From Radicibacter daui (GTDB lineage Bacteria > Pseudomonadota > Alphaproteobacteria > Radicibacterales > Radicibacteraceae), in contig CP131056.1 in the NCBI GenBank assembly GCA_030657355.1, positions 2,500,501-2,564,500 of the forward strand: 64,000 bases of DNA, given 5' to 3'. This document shows positions 17,699 to 25,296 of the stretch, piece after piece. Made by a program: the position numbers and the translations under genes. Position 1 is the stretch's first letter. Each line of letters starts with the position of its first letter. The notes under the pieces were generated by a model. The model searched no databases and was not told the origin of the DNA. It worked only from the letters and a program-made list of their open reading frames with translations.

Positions 17699-18409
17699 TC
17701 AAAAACCCGTCGCCGGAATAGCCGCGCCGGTTACGGCACTCGCCCCCGGCGACACCAGAAAGGCCATAAGCCGCGCTAGCGACGCCGGCGCGAGCCAGCC
17801 GGAACGATCCGCCTCCGGCATGGCTGCCCGGTTTTGCGGTGTATCGAGCGTACCCGGCAGAATGCAGTTGGCGGTGATGCCATGGGCCCGGTTTTCAGCG
17901 GCCATCGCCTCCGTCAACCGAATGACGGCTGCCTTCGAAGCGGCGTAGGCCGCCTGTTTTGCTCCCGCCTTGAGACCCGGCGCCGCCGCCACATGCAGGA
18001 TGCGGCCATAACCCGCCTGCTGCATCACCGGCAGGACTGCCGCGCTGATCGTATAGGTGGTGCGGGCATTAAGGCCCAGCAGGCGGTCCCACTGGTCGAG
18101 CCCCTCCTCACCCACCGCCGCCATATCGAAGCCGCCCACGGTATTGACGAGCCCGCCAAGCCCGCCGAAATGCGACCGTACCGCCTCGACCGCTTGCCGG
18201 CAGACGGCCAAGTCACCCAGATCGAGGCCGGGCAGCTTCAGGCACTCGGTCCGGTCGGGCAGTGAAGCCACCAGCGCCTCAAGCTTTTTCGGGGTGCGTT
18301 CGGCAAGGGCCAGGCGAAAACCCTGGCTTGCAAGCTCGGCGGCAACTGCAGCGCCGAGATTTCCGGCAGCGCCGGTTATCAGCACGATATCTGCAGAACG
18401 GCCCGCCAT
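17699..18409 (-). CDS. SDR-fold protein lacking the catalytic serine
   Basis: 236 residues from ATG 18409. The Rossmann motif is TGAAGNLGAAVA and the YAASK pair of short-chain dehydrogenases is present. The usual NNAG is NTVGG, and where the catalytic serine should be (13 residues before the Tyr) the sequence reads HVAAAPG. So the cofactor site and Tyr-Lys pair remain but the classical Ser is missing. Function unknown; it may reduce a special substrate or be regulatory. It is convergent with fixK. Confidence 0.8.
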   Translation of the reverse strand: MAGRSADIVLITGAAGNLGAAVAAELASQGFRLALAERTPKKLEALVASLPDRTECLKLPGLDLGDLAVCRQAVEAVRSHFGGLGGLVNTVGGFDMAAVGEEGLDQWDRLLGLNARTTYTISAAVLPVMQQAGYGRILHVAAAPGLKAGAKQAAYAASKAAVIRLTEAMAAENRAHGITANCILPGTLDTPQNRAAMPEADRSGWLAPASLARLMAFLVSPGASAVTGAAIPATGF

Positions 18410-18469
18410 CTGCCTTCCCCCTTGCGCCACCGAGATGCTGAAAACGGATCAGGTGTCCCCGCCGGCCTG

Positions 18470-19141
18470 CTACCCCGGCTGACGTCCGAGATAAAAACTG
18501 TCCCCTGCCGCCGGTCTGAGCGCCACGGCGTGATAGTCCGGCACGGCGGGGTTGGGGGTCTTGAGCACATGCTGGTGGGTCGCGGTAATAACCAGCACGC
18601 CGGCACCCGCTGCTTCCCCGGACCGGATGCCGGCCTCCGCATCCTCGAAAACCAGACAGTCTTCAGGCTTCACCCCGAGGCGGCTCGCCGCCAGCAGATA
18701 GGGATCGGGATGGGGCTTGCCGGCACTGACATCCTCGGCCGCCACCAGCACTGCGGGCGGTACGAGGCCGATGGCACCCAGCCGGCGCAGTGCCAGCGCA
18801 CGCGGTGCGGAAGTCACGATGGCCCAGCGGTGCGCCGGCAGCGCGGCCAGAAACGCCTCGACGCCGCCGATCGGCTCGATGCCGCCGAGATCTTCCATTT
18901 CCATCAGGGTCAGCTTTTCGGCCTCGACCACCGGATCGACGCCCGGAATGGCAAGGCCCGCGATGGTGTCTATCGCCCGGACACCATGCATGGTGGGCAG
19001 AAAGCGTGAAGCCTCGACGCCATATTGGGCTGCCCACCGCGTCCAGACCCGCTCGGCCGAGGCAATGGAACTGAGAAGAGTGCCGTCCATATCGAACAGG
19101 AAGGCACGGAAGGAACGTCCATCAAACAGCAGATCGGTCAC
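18470..19141 (-). CDS. HAD superfamily (subfamily IA) phosphatase
   Basis: 223 residues. The nucleophile motif is FLFDMDGTLL, the second motif Ser/Thr is in AIVTSAPR, the Lys is in SAGKPHPDPY and the acidic loop is in VFEDAEAGI. The cap domain sits between motifs 1 and 2. This arrangement matches sugar-phosphate phosphatases of the GS1/YniC/BT4131-like groups. Substrate unproven. It lies downstream of DUF2177 on the opposite strand. Confidence 0.85.
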   Translation of the reverse strand: MTDLLFDGRSFRAFLFDMDGTLLSSIASAERVWTRWAAQYGVEASRFLPTMHGVRAIDTIAGLAIPGVDPVVEAEKLTLMEMEDLGGIEPIGGVEAFLAALPAHRWAIVTSAPRALALRRLGAIGLVPPAVLVAAEDVSAGKPHPDPYLLAASRLGVKPEDCLVFEDAEAGIRSGEAAGAGVLVITATHQHVLKTPNPAVPDYHAVALRPAAGDSFYLGRQPG

Positions 19142-19344
19142 GGGGGTTGCTCATCCTGGCTGCCAGCCCCGCACCGGGGCTGGACCTTGATCGATCTATA
19201 GCGCCCGGAAGGCGCCCCGGCCATGCCCTCGCTCAGGGAAAATTCCGTTCAGCCCGGCAGCCGCGTGCCGGTGATCTGCCGTGCGGCCCGCCACGTATCT
19301 TGAGCGAAAGCTGCGCCGAAAGACTGAACCGACCGGAGACAAGA

Positions 19345-19755
19345 ATGGCCCCCCTCATCGCCTGGTTTGCCACCGGCCTCGTGTTCCTGGCCATCGACAG
19401 CGTGTGGCTGACGGTGATGAGCCGGATGCTCTATCGCCCCCTGCTGGGGGACCTGCTGATGGCGGGCTTCCGGCCGGTTCCGGCGCTCGTGTTTTATGCC
19501 GTCTATGTAGGCGGCATGGTGTTTTTCGCCGTGCTGCCGGCACTGGCGGAAAATCGCTGGCAAAATGCCCTGCTCAATGGGGCCGTGCTCGGTTTTGTCG
19601 CCTATGCCACCTACGACCTGACGAACCAGGCCACGCTGCGCAGCTGGCCGCTTGCCATCACCCTTGCGGATCTCGCCTGGGGCACGGTGCTGACCGGCGT
19701 TGCCGCAACTGCGGGTTTCCTGCTGACCCGGCTCCTGCTGCGTTTGCTGCCCTGA
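19345..19755 (+). CDS. DUF2177 membrane protein
   Basis: 136 residues with four membrane segments, starting at ATG 19345 after GGAG. The pattern FLAIDSVWLTVMSRMLYRPLLG and the later YATYDLTNQATL identify DUF2177. This family repeatedly clusters with flavin-oxidoreductase, DUF1365 and CFA-synthase genes in light or singlet-oxygen regulons. Here it is convergent with the CFA-like gene and four bases from it. Role unknown, probably in the same membrane-lipid process. Confidence 0.85.
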   Translation: MAPLIAWFATGLVFLAIDSVWLTVMSRMLYRPLLGDLLMAGFRPVPALVFYAVYVGGMVFFAVLPALAENRWQNALLNGAVLGFVAYATYDLTNQATLRSWPLAITLADLAWGTVLTGVAATAGFLLTRLLLRLLP

Positions 19756-19758
19756 CCC

Positions 19759-20793
19759 TCAGGCTCCGGCGGAGGGTTTCAGCCGGTAATGGCTGATGCC
19801 CCAGGGGGCGCCGCCCTCGTTGCCAAAAAGGCCGGCTGTTGCCAGGAAGAACAGCCGCCAGCGCCGGCGCCAGAGCGCGGCATCAGGGCCATAGACATCC
19901 TTGAGAATGCGGTCGATCTCCTCCCGGCGGGCATCGAAGCGCTCCAGCCAGTGCTGCGCCGTCAGCGCATAGTGATGGCCGCTCCAGCGCCACTCTTCCT
20001 CGACGGTAAAAAGCGCCGGGAACTGCCGCACGAGGCCGTGGCTCGGCATGATGCCGCCGGTGAAGAAATGCTGGGCGATCCAGTCCGCCCGGTCACGATG
20101 ATCGAAACGATAGGGTGCGGAGCGGTGCGAAAACACATGCAGGAAAAGCCGTCCCTCAGGCCTTAGCCACCGGTGCACCCTGCCCAGCAATTCCTGCCAG
20201 TTGGCCATATGCTCGAACATTTCGACCGACACCACCCGGTCAAAGCCGCCAGGGGTATCGAAGCTGTTCATGTCGGCGGTGATGACCTGCAGGTTGGTGA
20301 GCCCTCGCCGCTCGCGCTCGCTCTCGATAAAGCGCCGCTGCGGAGCGGAGTTGGAGACGGCGACGATACGCGCCGTCGCAAAGCGCTCCGCCATGAACAG
20401 CGACAGCGATCCCCAGCCGCAGCCAAGCTCCAGTATCTGCTGCCCGTCGGCAAGGCCGGCATGGCGCACGGTTTCCTCCAGCGCCAGCACCTCTGCCTCG
20501 GCAAGGCTTTCGTTGCCGGACCGGTAAAGGCAGCAGGAATATTTGCGCCGTGGCCCGAGGCAGGCCGCGAAGAATTCCGGCGGCAGCTCATAATGCTGCT
20601 GATTGGCGGCGTCCGCATGTTCGGCAACCGGCAACCCGGCCATCTGCTGCACGAAGGCTGCGTCATCGACGGTTCCCGGCCCCTCCAGCTCCAGCGCCGT
20701 GCGACCAACCAGCCGGCTGATGCCGAAGCGCAGCAGCGCATCGGGCAGCGGCAGCTTTTCGGCAGCGCTGGTTACCAGTTCCACAAGGCTCAT
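19759..20793 (-). CDS. CFA-synthase-like SAM-dependent methyltransferase
   Basis: 344 residues. The SAM-binding motif is LELGCGWGSLSLFMAE. Residues that hold bicarbonate in E. coli CFA synthase are mostly kept: Cys in YSCCLY, Glu and His in MFEHM, His in FLHVFSH, Tyr in HHYALT; the final Cys site reads TAGLF. The short N-terminal domain is reduced relative to E. coli Cfa. Family role: methyl transfer to unsaturated membrane-lipid acyl chains, or related chemistry. It ends the rpoE-chrR-DUF1295 transcript, with 4-nt overlap to DUF1295. Confidence 0.88.
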   Translation of the reverse strand: MSLVELVTSAAEKLPLPDALLRFGISRLVGRTALELEGPGTVDDAAFVQQMAGLPVAEHADAANQQHYELPPEFFAACLGPRRKYSCCLYRSGNESLAEAEVLALEETVRHAGLADGQQILELGCGWGSLSLFMAERFATARIVAVSNSAPQRRFIESERERRGLTNLQVITADMNSFDTPGGFDRVVSVEMFEHMANWQELLGRVHRWLRPEGRLFLHVFSHRSAPYRFDHRDRADWIAQHFFTGGIMPSHGLVRQFPALFTVEEEWRWSGHHYALTAQHWLERFDARREEIDRILKDVYGPDAALWRRRWRLFFLATAGLFGNEGGAPWGISHYRLKPSAGA

Positions 20794-21617
20794 GCCGCCC
20801 CCTCCCCGTCGCCATTTCCAAACGGGCGCCTTGGCCAGGGCCAGAAGGCGCTTACGCTATCGCGATAGGCCGCGAACGCCGCCCCACGCGAACGGTGCAG
20901 ATGGGCTTCTAGCGGCGGAATGCCGGAGACATGGACCAGTAGCCAGTACATGAAGGCCGGACCGGCCAATGCCAGCCATCCGGCGAAATAGCCGCCGGTC
21001 GGATCGATCGCGATGGCGGCATAGCCCCACCAGCCGAGCCACTCGAAAAAATAATTGGGGTGGCGCGAGAATGCCCAGAGGCCGCTGTCGCAAATCCGCC
21101 CCGCATTGGCGGGATCGGCCTTGAAGCGCCGGAGCTGGTCATCGGCACGCCCCGCGCCGGCAACGGCCAACACCAGCAGGGCGATGCCCAGAACGTCACC
21201 GGCACCGATGGGTCCCGGCCGGTGGGCGGCAAGGCCCATACAGCCGGCGAGCAGAAAAGCGGCGACGGCCTGCACTTGCAGGAACCAGAAGAGCCGCGAC
21301 GGGGCGCGTGCCCCCCACTGCCCGCGCAACCAGGCATACCGCGCATCCTCGGGGCCTGCTGCGGTACGGCGGGCAATGTGCAGGCCCAGCCGCAACGACC
21401 ATGCGGCCGCAAGACAGGCAACCAGCAGCTGCCGCTCGGAGACTTCCCTGCCCGATACCGGCGCCAGCGCCGCCATCACCCCCAGCCCGCCGACGGCAAA
21501 ACTCCAGACCGTATCGGCCCAGCCGGACCTGCCGGTTCGCTCGCTCACTCCCCAGGCCGCTGCCATGGCAAGGCAGGCCCCGATCAGCAATCCCGCGGCC
21601 AGATAGAGAACGTTCAT
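20790..21617 (-). CDS. DUF1295 (steroid 5-alpha-reductase-like) membrane protein
   Basis: 275 residues, about six to seven membrane segments. The C-terminal signature GLWAFSRHPNYFFEWLGWWG is the hallmark of DUF1295, related to steroid 5-alpha reductases and isoprenylcysteine methyltransferases. It probably acts on lipid substrates. It sits between chrR and the CFA-like methyltransferase, overlapping the latter by four bases, so it belongs to the stress-induced lipid-modification set. Confidence 0.9.
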   Translation of the reverse strand: MNVLYLAAGLLIGACLAMAAAWGVSERTGRSGWADTVWSFAVGGLGVMAALAPVSGREVSERQLLVACLAAAWSLRLGLHIARRTAAGPEDARYAWLRGQWGARAPSRLFWFLQVQAVAAFLLAGCMGLAAHRPGPIGAGDVLGIALLVLAVAGAGRADDQLRRFKADPANAGRICDSGLWAFSRHPNYFFEWLGWWGYAAIAIDPTGGYFAGWLALAGPAFMYWLLVHVSGIPPLEAHLHRSRGAAFAAYRDSVSAFWPWPRRPFGNGDGEGAA

Positions 21618-21656
21618 CCCTGCTCTCCTGGAAGGGGTGCACTGCCGCCCGGCCGC

Positions 21657-22316
21657 TCAGAGCCCGGCGAAGGGGCTCAAAAGACGGCCGATGAGGCCAC
21701 GGAACTGGATGCGGCCTTCAATGGCGGCAAGGGAGATGCATTCCGCTTCGCCGCCCACCACCGGCTGATGGTCGATGCCTTCCTCCGCCGCCACGAAATC
21801 GCCCGGCCGATAGTGATTGCCGGTATCGGAGAAGGAACCGGTAAGCACCTGCGTGAACTCGATGCCGGTATGGCCGTGGCGCGGCATCTGTTTGTCGGCG
21901 GCGACGCGCAGCATGATGACCTTGGCTTTCGGATCGTTCGGCACCCGCACCCGGCTGACCCGCACGCCCGGCGCCACCCGGCGCCACGGCCCGACATCGC
22001 AGGCGGCAAGCGCCATCGGCAGGGCAAGGTCTTCAAGGCGTGGCTGCCGGCGCACCGGCAAGGGTACCACACGCGACGGCAGGGCTTGCGGCCGGTCGAG
22101 CCGTGCCATCACTGCCTCCAGCGCCCCGGTGGAGAGTTCGGCCGGTGCCATTTCCGTCAGCAGCAAGCCGCCCGCCGCTTCCAGACGGGCGACAGCCCTG
22201 CGGCATTCGGCGCACGCCTCAAGATGGGTGGCAATGATCAGCGCCGGGCCGGGCCGCAGGGCGCCGGCAGCGTAACTCAGGAGCGTTTCGTCGTCGGGGT
22301 GATGTCTGATGGTCAT
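21657..22316 (-). CDS. chrR: ChrR-type anti-sigma factor
   Basis: 219 residues. The N-terminal zinc anti-sigma domain has the early His (IRHHPDDE) and the HLEACAECRR cluster. The C-terminal half is a cupin (MPRHGHTGIEFTQVLTG, then GDFVAAEEGIDHQP) with His/Glu metal ligands, as in Rhodobacter ChrR. In that system ChrR holds RpoE inactive until singlet oxygen or organic peroxides act through the cupin domain. It overlaps rpoE by four bases. Confidence 0.93.
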   Translation of the reverse strand: MTIRHHPDDETLLSYAAGALRPGPALIIATHLEACAECRRAVARLEAAGGLLLTEMAPAELSTGALEAVMARLDRPQALPSRVVPLPVRRQPRLEDLALPMALAACDVGPWRRVAPGVRVSRVRVPNDPKAKVIMLRVAADKQMPRHGHTGIEFTQVLTGSFSDTGNHYRPGDFVAAEEGIDHQPVVGGEAECISLAAIEGRIQFRGLIGRLLSPFAGL

Positions 22317-22888
22317 GATGCGTCATCGAGAAGGCGGCGCAGCCGGCCAAGAGCAAGGCGAATGCGTGACTTCACTGTTCCCAGGGGAAGGCCGAGCTCG
22401 CGCGCGATTTCGGAGTGCGGCTGCTCGCTGAAGAATGAAAGGCGGACGATGGTTTGCTGCTCGGGCGGCAGGGCGGCAAGCGCGGTGCGCACCCGCTCCT
22501 CCTCCAGGCTGTCGATCAGCAGTTTTTCCGGTGTCGGCACCAGCTCGGGATCTTCCGCCTCGTCGCCCGCCAGCGGATCGGTCGGGCGTTGGCGGCGCTG
22601 ATGGTCGATGCGCAGGTTGCGGGCGATGGTGAAGATCCAGGTCGAGGCCGAGGCCCGCGAGGCGTCGAAATAACCGGCCTTGCGCCAGACGGTCAGCAGC
22701 GCTTCCTGCGCCACTTCCTCGGCGAATTCCGGCAGGCTGCCAAGGCTCATGAGATAGGCCTTGATGCGCGGCGCCATCAGCTGGAACAATTCGGCAAAAG
22801 CGGCGCGGTCCTGATGACAGGCAATCGCCGTCACCAGGCGGCCGAGCGTCTCGGAAGAGAGCCGGGCCTGACCGGAAGCGGATTTCAA
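22313..22888 (-). CDS. rpoE: ECF sigma factor RpoE (ChrR-controlled)
   Basis: 191 residues if translated from TTG 22888, which has GGGGGAGG five bases ahead and gives the usual family length. The in-frame ATG 22978 would add 30 residues but falls at the predicted transcription start. Region 2 (FAELFQLMAPRIKAYLMSLG, EEVAQEALLTVWRKA, ASTWIFTIARNLRID) and region 4 (LPPEQQTIVRLSFF, HSEIARELGLPLGTVKSRI) are complete. It should autoactivate its own operon and the divergent one. Confidence 0.92.
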   Translation of the reverse strand: MKSASGQARLSSETLGRLVTAIACHQDRAAFAELFQLMAPRIKAYLMSLGSLPEFAEEVAQEALLTVWRKAGYFDASRASASTWIFTIARNLRIDHQRRQRPTDPLAGDEAEDPELVPTPEKLLIDSLEEERVRTALAALPPEQQTIVRLSFFSEQPHSEIARELGLPLGTVKSRIRLALGRLRRLLDDAS

Positions 22889-22983
22889 GCGCGCCTCCCC
22901 CGGGGCGCCAAAAGGCTCCCGGCTGGAAAAAGAGGCAAGCCCGCTTGCCTTGCGGATATGTCCTGCGGCGACATTCATACTCC

Positions 22984-23013
22984 GTCATACGCACCGGCTT
23001 CGATGGCAGATCA
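22984..23013 (-). promoter_or_regulatory. RpoE-type promoter for rpoE-chrR
   Basis: On the minus strand TGATCT (23013-23008), an 18-base spacer and TATGAC (22989-22984) match the Rhodobacter RpoE consensus (TGATCC, N18, TA-rich). The start would be near 22978. Confidence 0.7.
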
Positions 23014-23026
23014 CGGGAGCAAGCAG

Positions 23027-23056
23027 TGATCCAGCACCGAAAGCACTTCGTAACAC
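23027..23056 (+). promoter_or_regulatory. RpoE-type promoter for the flavoprotein operon
   Basis: TGATCC at 23027-23032, an 18-base spacer and TAACAC at 23051-23056 match the Rhodobacter RpoE consensus very well. It faces the flavoprotein, DUF1365 and CFA-like genes. Confidence 0.8.
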
Positions 23057-23128
23057 CGGTTGAGGACAAAAGATAAGGTTGCCCGCCCCGGCGAGCGACC
23101 CGGCAGAAACCAGAGCGCAGGAACCGGC

Positions 23129-24472
23129 ATGTTCTCTCTTCCGCCCCGTGAGAAAAATATCGCCGTCATCGGCAGCGGCATTTCCGGCCTTGCTGCTGCG
23201 TGGCTGCTGGCCAAGGGCCATCGGGTCACCCTGTTCGAGGCAGAGCGCCGCCCGGGCGGCCACAGCAACACGGTGATGGCCGGCGCAACGCCGGTCGATA
23301 CCGGCTTCATCGTCTATAACGAGGCAACCTACCCCAACCTTGCCGCCCTGTTCCGGGTGCTGGGGGTGGCGACACGGCCAACGGAAATGTCCTTTGCCGT
23401 GTCGATGGATGGCGGACGGCTTGAATATGCCGGCGGCACGCTGGCCGGCCTTGTCGCGCAACCCTCCAATCTCCTGCGGCCGCGTTTCTGGTCGATGCTC
23501 GGCGATCTCCTGCGCTTTTACCGGGAGGCCCCGCGCGATCTGCCTGGCCTTGGGGAGATGACCCTTGAGGAGTATCTGCGCGCCGGCCGTTATGGCACCG
23601 CGTTCCGCGACGATCATCTCTACCCGATGGCCGCCGCCATCTGGTCTACCCCGGCGGCGGAAATCGGCGCTTATCCGGCAGCGGCCTTCATCCGCTTTTG
23701 CGACAATCACGGCCTGCTGAAAATCGCCCGCCGGCCGCAATGGCGCACGGTGTGCGGCGGCAGCCGGGATTATGTGAGCCGCATGATCGCCGGGATCGGC
23801 GCCGGTGTCCGGCTTGGCCAGCACATCACGGCCGTGCGGCGTTATCCCGGCCATGTCGAGCTGCGCGATGCGGACGGCGGCGACCATTTTTTCGACGATG
23901 TGGTGCTGGCAACCCATGCCGATCAGGCGCTGCAATTGCTGGGCCCAGATGCCAGCCCGGCCGAGCAGGAGTTGCTGGGGGCCTTCCGCTATATCCGCAA
24001 CGAAGCGGTGCTGCATGGCGACAGGGCACTGATGCCGCAGCGACGCGCTGCCTGGTCCAGCTGGAACTATCTGAGCGAAGGCCGGGGGGCGGAGCGCCGC
24101 CTTGCCGTCACTTACTGGATGAACCGGCTGCAAGGGCTGGACGACCGCAACGATCTCTTCGTCACACTGAACCCGACCAGCCAACCGCGCGACGAGACCG
24201 TGCACTGGCGCGGCACCTATCATCATCCGGCTTTCGATACTGCGGCGCTCGCCGCGCAAAAGCAGCTGTGGAGCCTGCAGGGCGAGCGGCGCAGCTGGTT
24301 TTGCGGCGCTTATTTCGGTGCCGGTTTTCACGAGGACGGCTTGCAGGCCGGCCTTGCCGTTGCCGAAGCGCTCGGCGGCGTGCGGCGGCCGTGGCGGGTG
24401 GAAAACCAATCCGGCCGCATCACCCTGCCCGGCCTCCCCCCGCCGGATATGGCCGCCAGCGAGGCCGCGTGA
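23129..24472 (+). CDS. NAD(P)/FAD-dependent amine-oxidase-like protein (UfaD-like candidate)
   Basis: 447 residues from ATG 23129 (AGGAA ahead). The FAD dinucleotide motif is IAVIGSGISGLAAAWLL followed by the acidic turn FEAERRPGGHSNT; the C-terminal flavin motif is near FCGAYFGAGFHEDGLQAG. This is the COG2907 predicted NAD/FAD-binding protein, which clusters with DUF1365 and CFA-like genes. In Rhodobacter a flavin desaturase (UfaD) of the furan-fatty-acid route is of this general type; equivalence is inferred. First gene of the RpoE-promoter operon. Confidence 0.88.
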   Translation: MFSLPPREKNIAVIGSGISGLAAAWLLAKGHRVTLFEAERRPGGHSNTVMAGATPVDTGFIVYNEATYPNLAALFRVLGVATRPTEMSFAVSMDGGRLEYAGGTLAGLVAQPSNLLRPRFWSMLGDLLRFYREAPRDLPGLGEMTLEEYLRAGRYGTAFRDDHLYPMAAAIWSTPAAEIGAYPAAAFIRFCDNHGLLKIARRPQWRTVCGGSRDYVSRMIAGIGAGVRLGQHITAVRRYPGHVELRDADGGDHFFDDVVLATHADQALQLLGPDASPAEQELLGAFRYIRNEAVLHGDRALMPQRRAAWSSWNYLSEGRGAERRLAVTYWMNRLQGLDDRNDLFVTLNPTSQPRDETVHWRGTYHHPAFDTAALAAQKQLWSLQGERRSWFCGAYFGAGFHEDGLQAGLAVAEALGGVRRPWRVENQSGRITLPGLPPPDMAASEAA

Positions 24473-25296
24473 TGGCAGGTGCACTGTCCAAGTCGGCGCT
24501 CTATATCGGCGAGGTCACCCACCGGCGGCTGCGGCCACGCCGGCATGATCTCAGATACCGCTGTTACTGGTTGCTGCTGGATCTGGATGAACTTGAACAG
24601 GGTGCCGCCCGCCCAAAGCTCTTCAGCCTCGAGCGCCTCAACCTCTTCAGCTTTTACCGGCGCGACCATGGCGACGGGTCGCAGACGTCGCTGCGTGATC
24701 AGGCGGAAGCGAAACTGGCAGCGGCCGGCATCGGGCTAGAGGGCGGACGGATCACCCTTTTCGCCATGCCGCGGCTGCTTGGCTATGCCTTCAATCCGTT
24801 GAGCCTCTATTTTTGCCACAGCCGGGATGGCAGCCTGCGGGCCATCCTCTATGAGGTGCACAACACCTTCGGCGAGCGCCACACCTACGTACTGCCGGTG
24901 GAAGGTACCGGGGAAAACCCGGTCGCGCAGGCCTGCGACAAGCGCTTCCACGTCTCCCCCTTCATGGCCATGGAGATGTCCTATCGCTTCCGCGTGCGCC
25001 CGCCGCAGGAAAAGGTGAGCGTCGCCATCGCCGGCCACGACCAGGACGGGCTGATGATCACCGCCGCACTGTCGGCACAGCGTCAGGCGCTGACGGACGC
25101 TGCCTTGCTCAAGGTGTTTTTTGCCATCCCGCTGGTGACCTTCAAGGTCATTGTCGCCATCCATTTTGAGGCGCTGCGGCTGTGGCTGAAGCGCATCCCC
25201 TTCTATCGCCATCCCGGCCATGCCCCGGCCGCCCCAGCGGTCAGCCCCATGGCCGAAACCGCCTTTGCCGAGCCGCCTCGCAGGAGTTCCCGATGA
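24472..25296 (+). CDS. DUF1365 family protein
   Basis: 274 residues starting at the stop of the flavoprotein gene. The signatures are ALYIGEVTHRRLRPRRHDL, RLLGYAFNPLSLYFC and EVHNTFGERHTYVL. The family is cytoplasmic or membrane-associated, of unknown biochemistry, and nearly always paired with the COG2907 flavoprotein. It has a hydrophobic helix near residues 205-225. Its stop overlaps the start of the next methyltransferase. Confidence 0.92.
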   Translation: MAGALSKSALYIGEVTHRRLRPRRHDLRYRCYWLLLDLDELEQGAARPKLFSLERLNLFSFYRRDHGDGSQTSLRDQAEAKLAAAGIGLEGGRITLFAMPRLLGYAFNPLSLYFCHSRDGSLRAILYEVHNTFGERHTYVLPVEGTGENPVAQACDKRFHVSPFMAMEMSYRFRVRPPQEKVSVAIAGHDQDGLMITAALSAQRQALTDAALLKVFFAIPLVTFKVIVAIHFEALRLWLKRIPFYRHPGHAPAAPAVSPMAETAFAEPPRRSSR

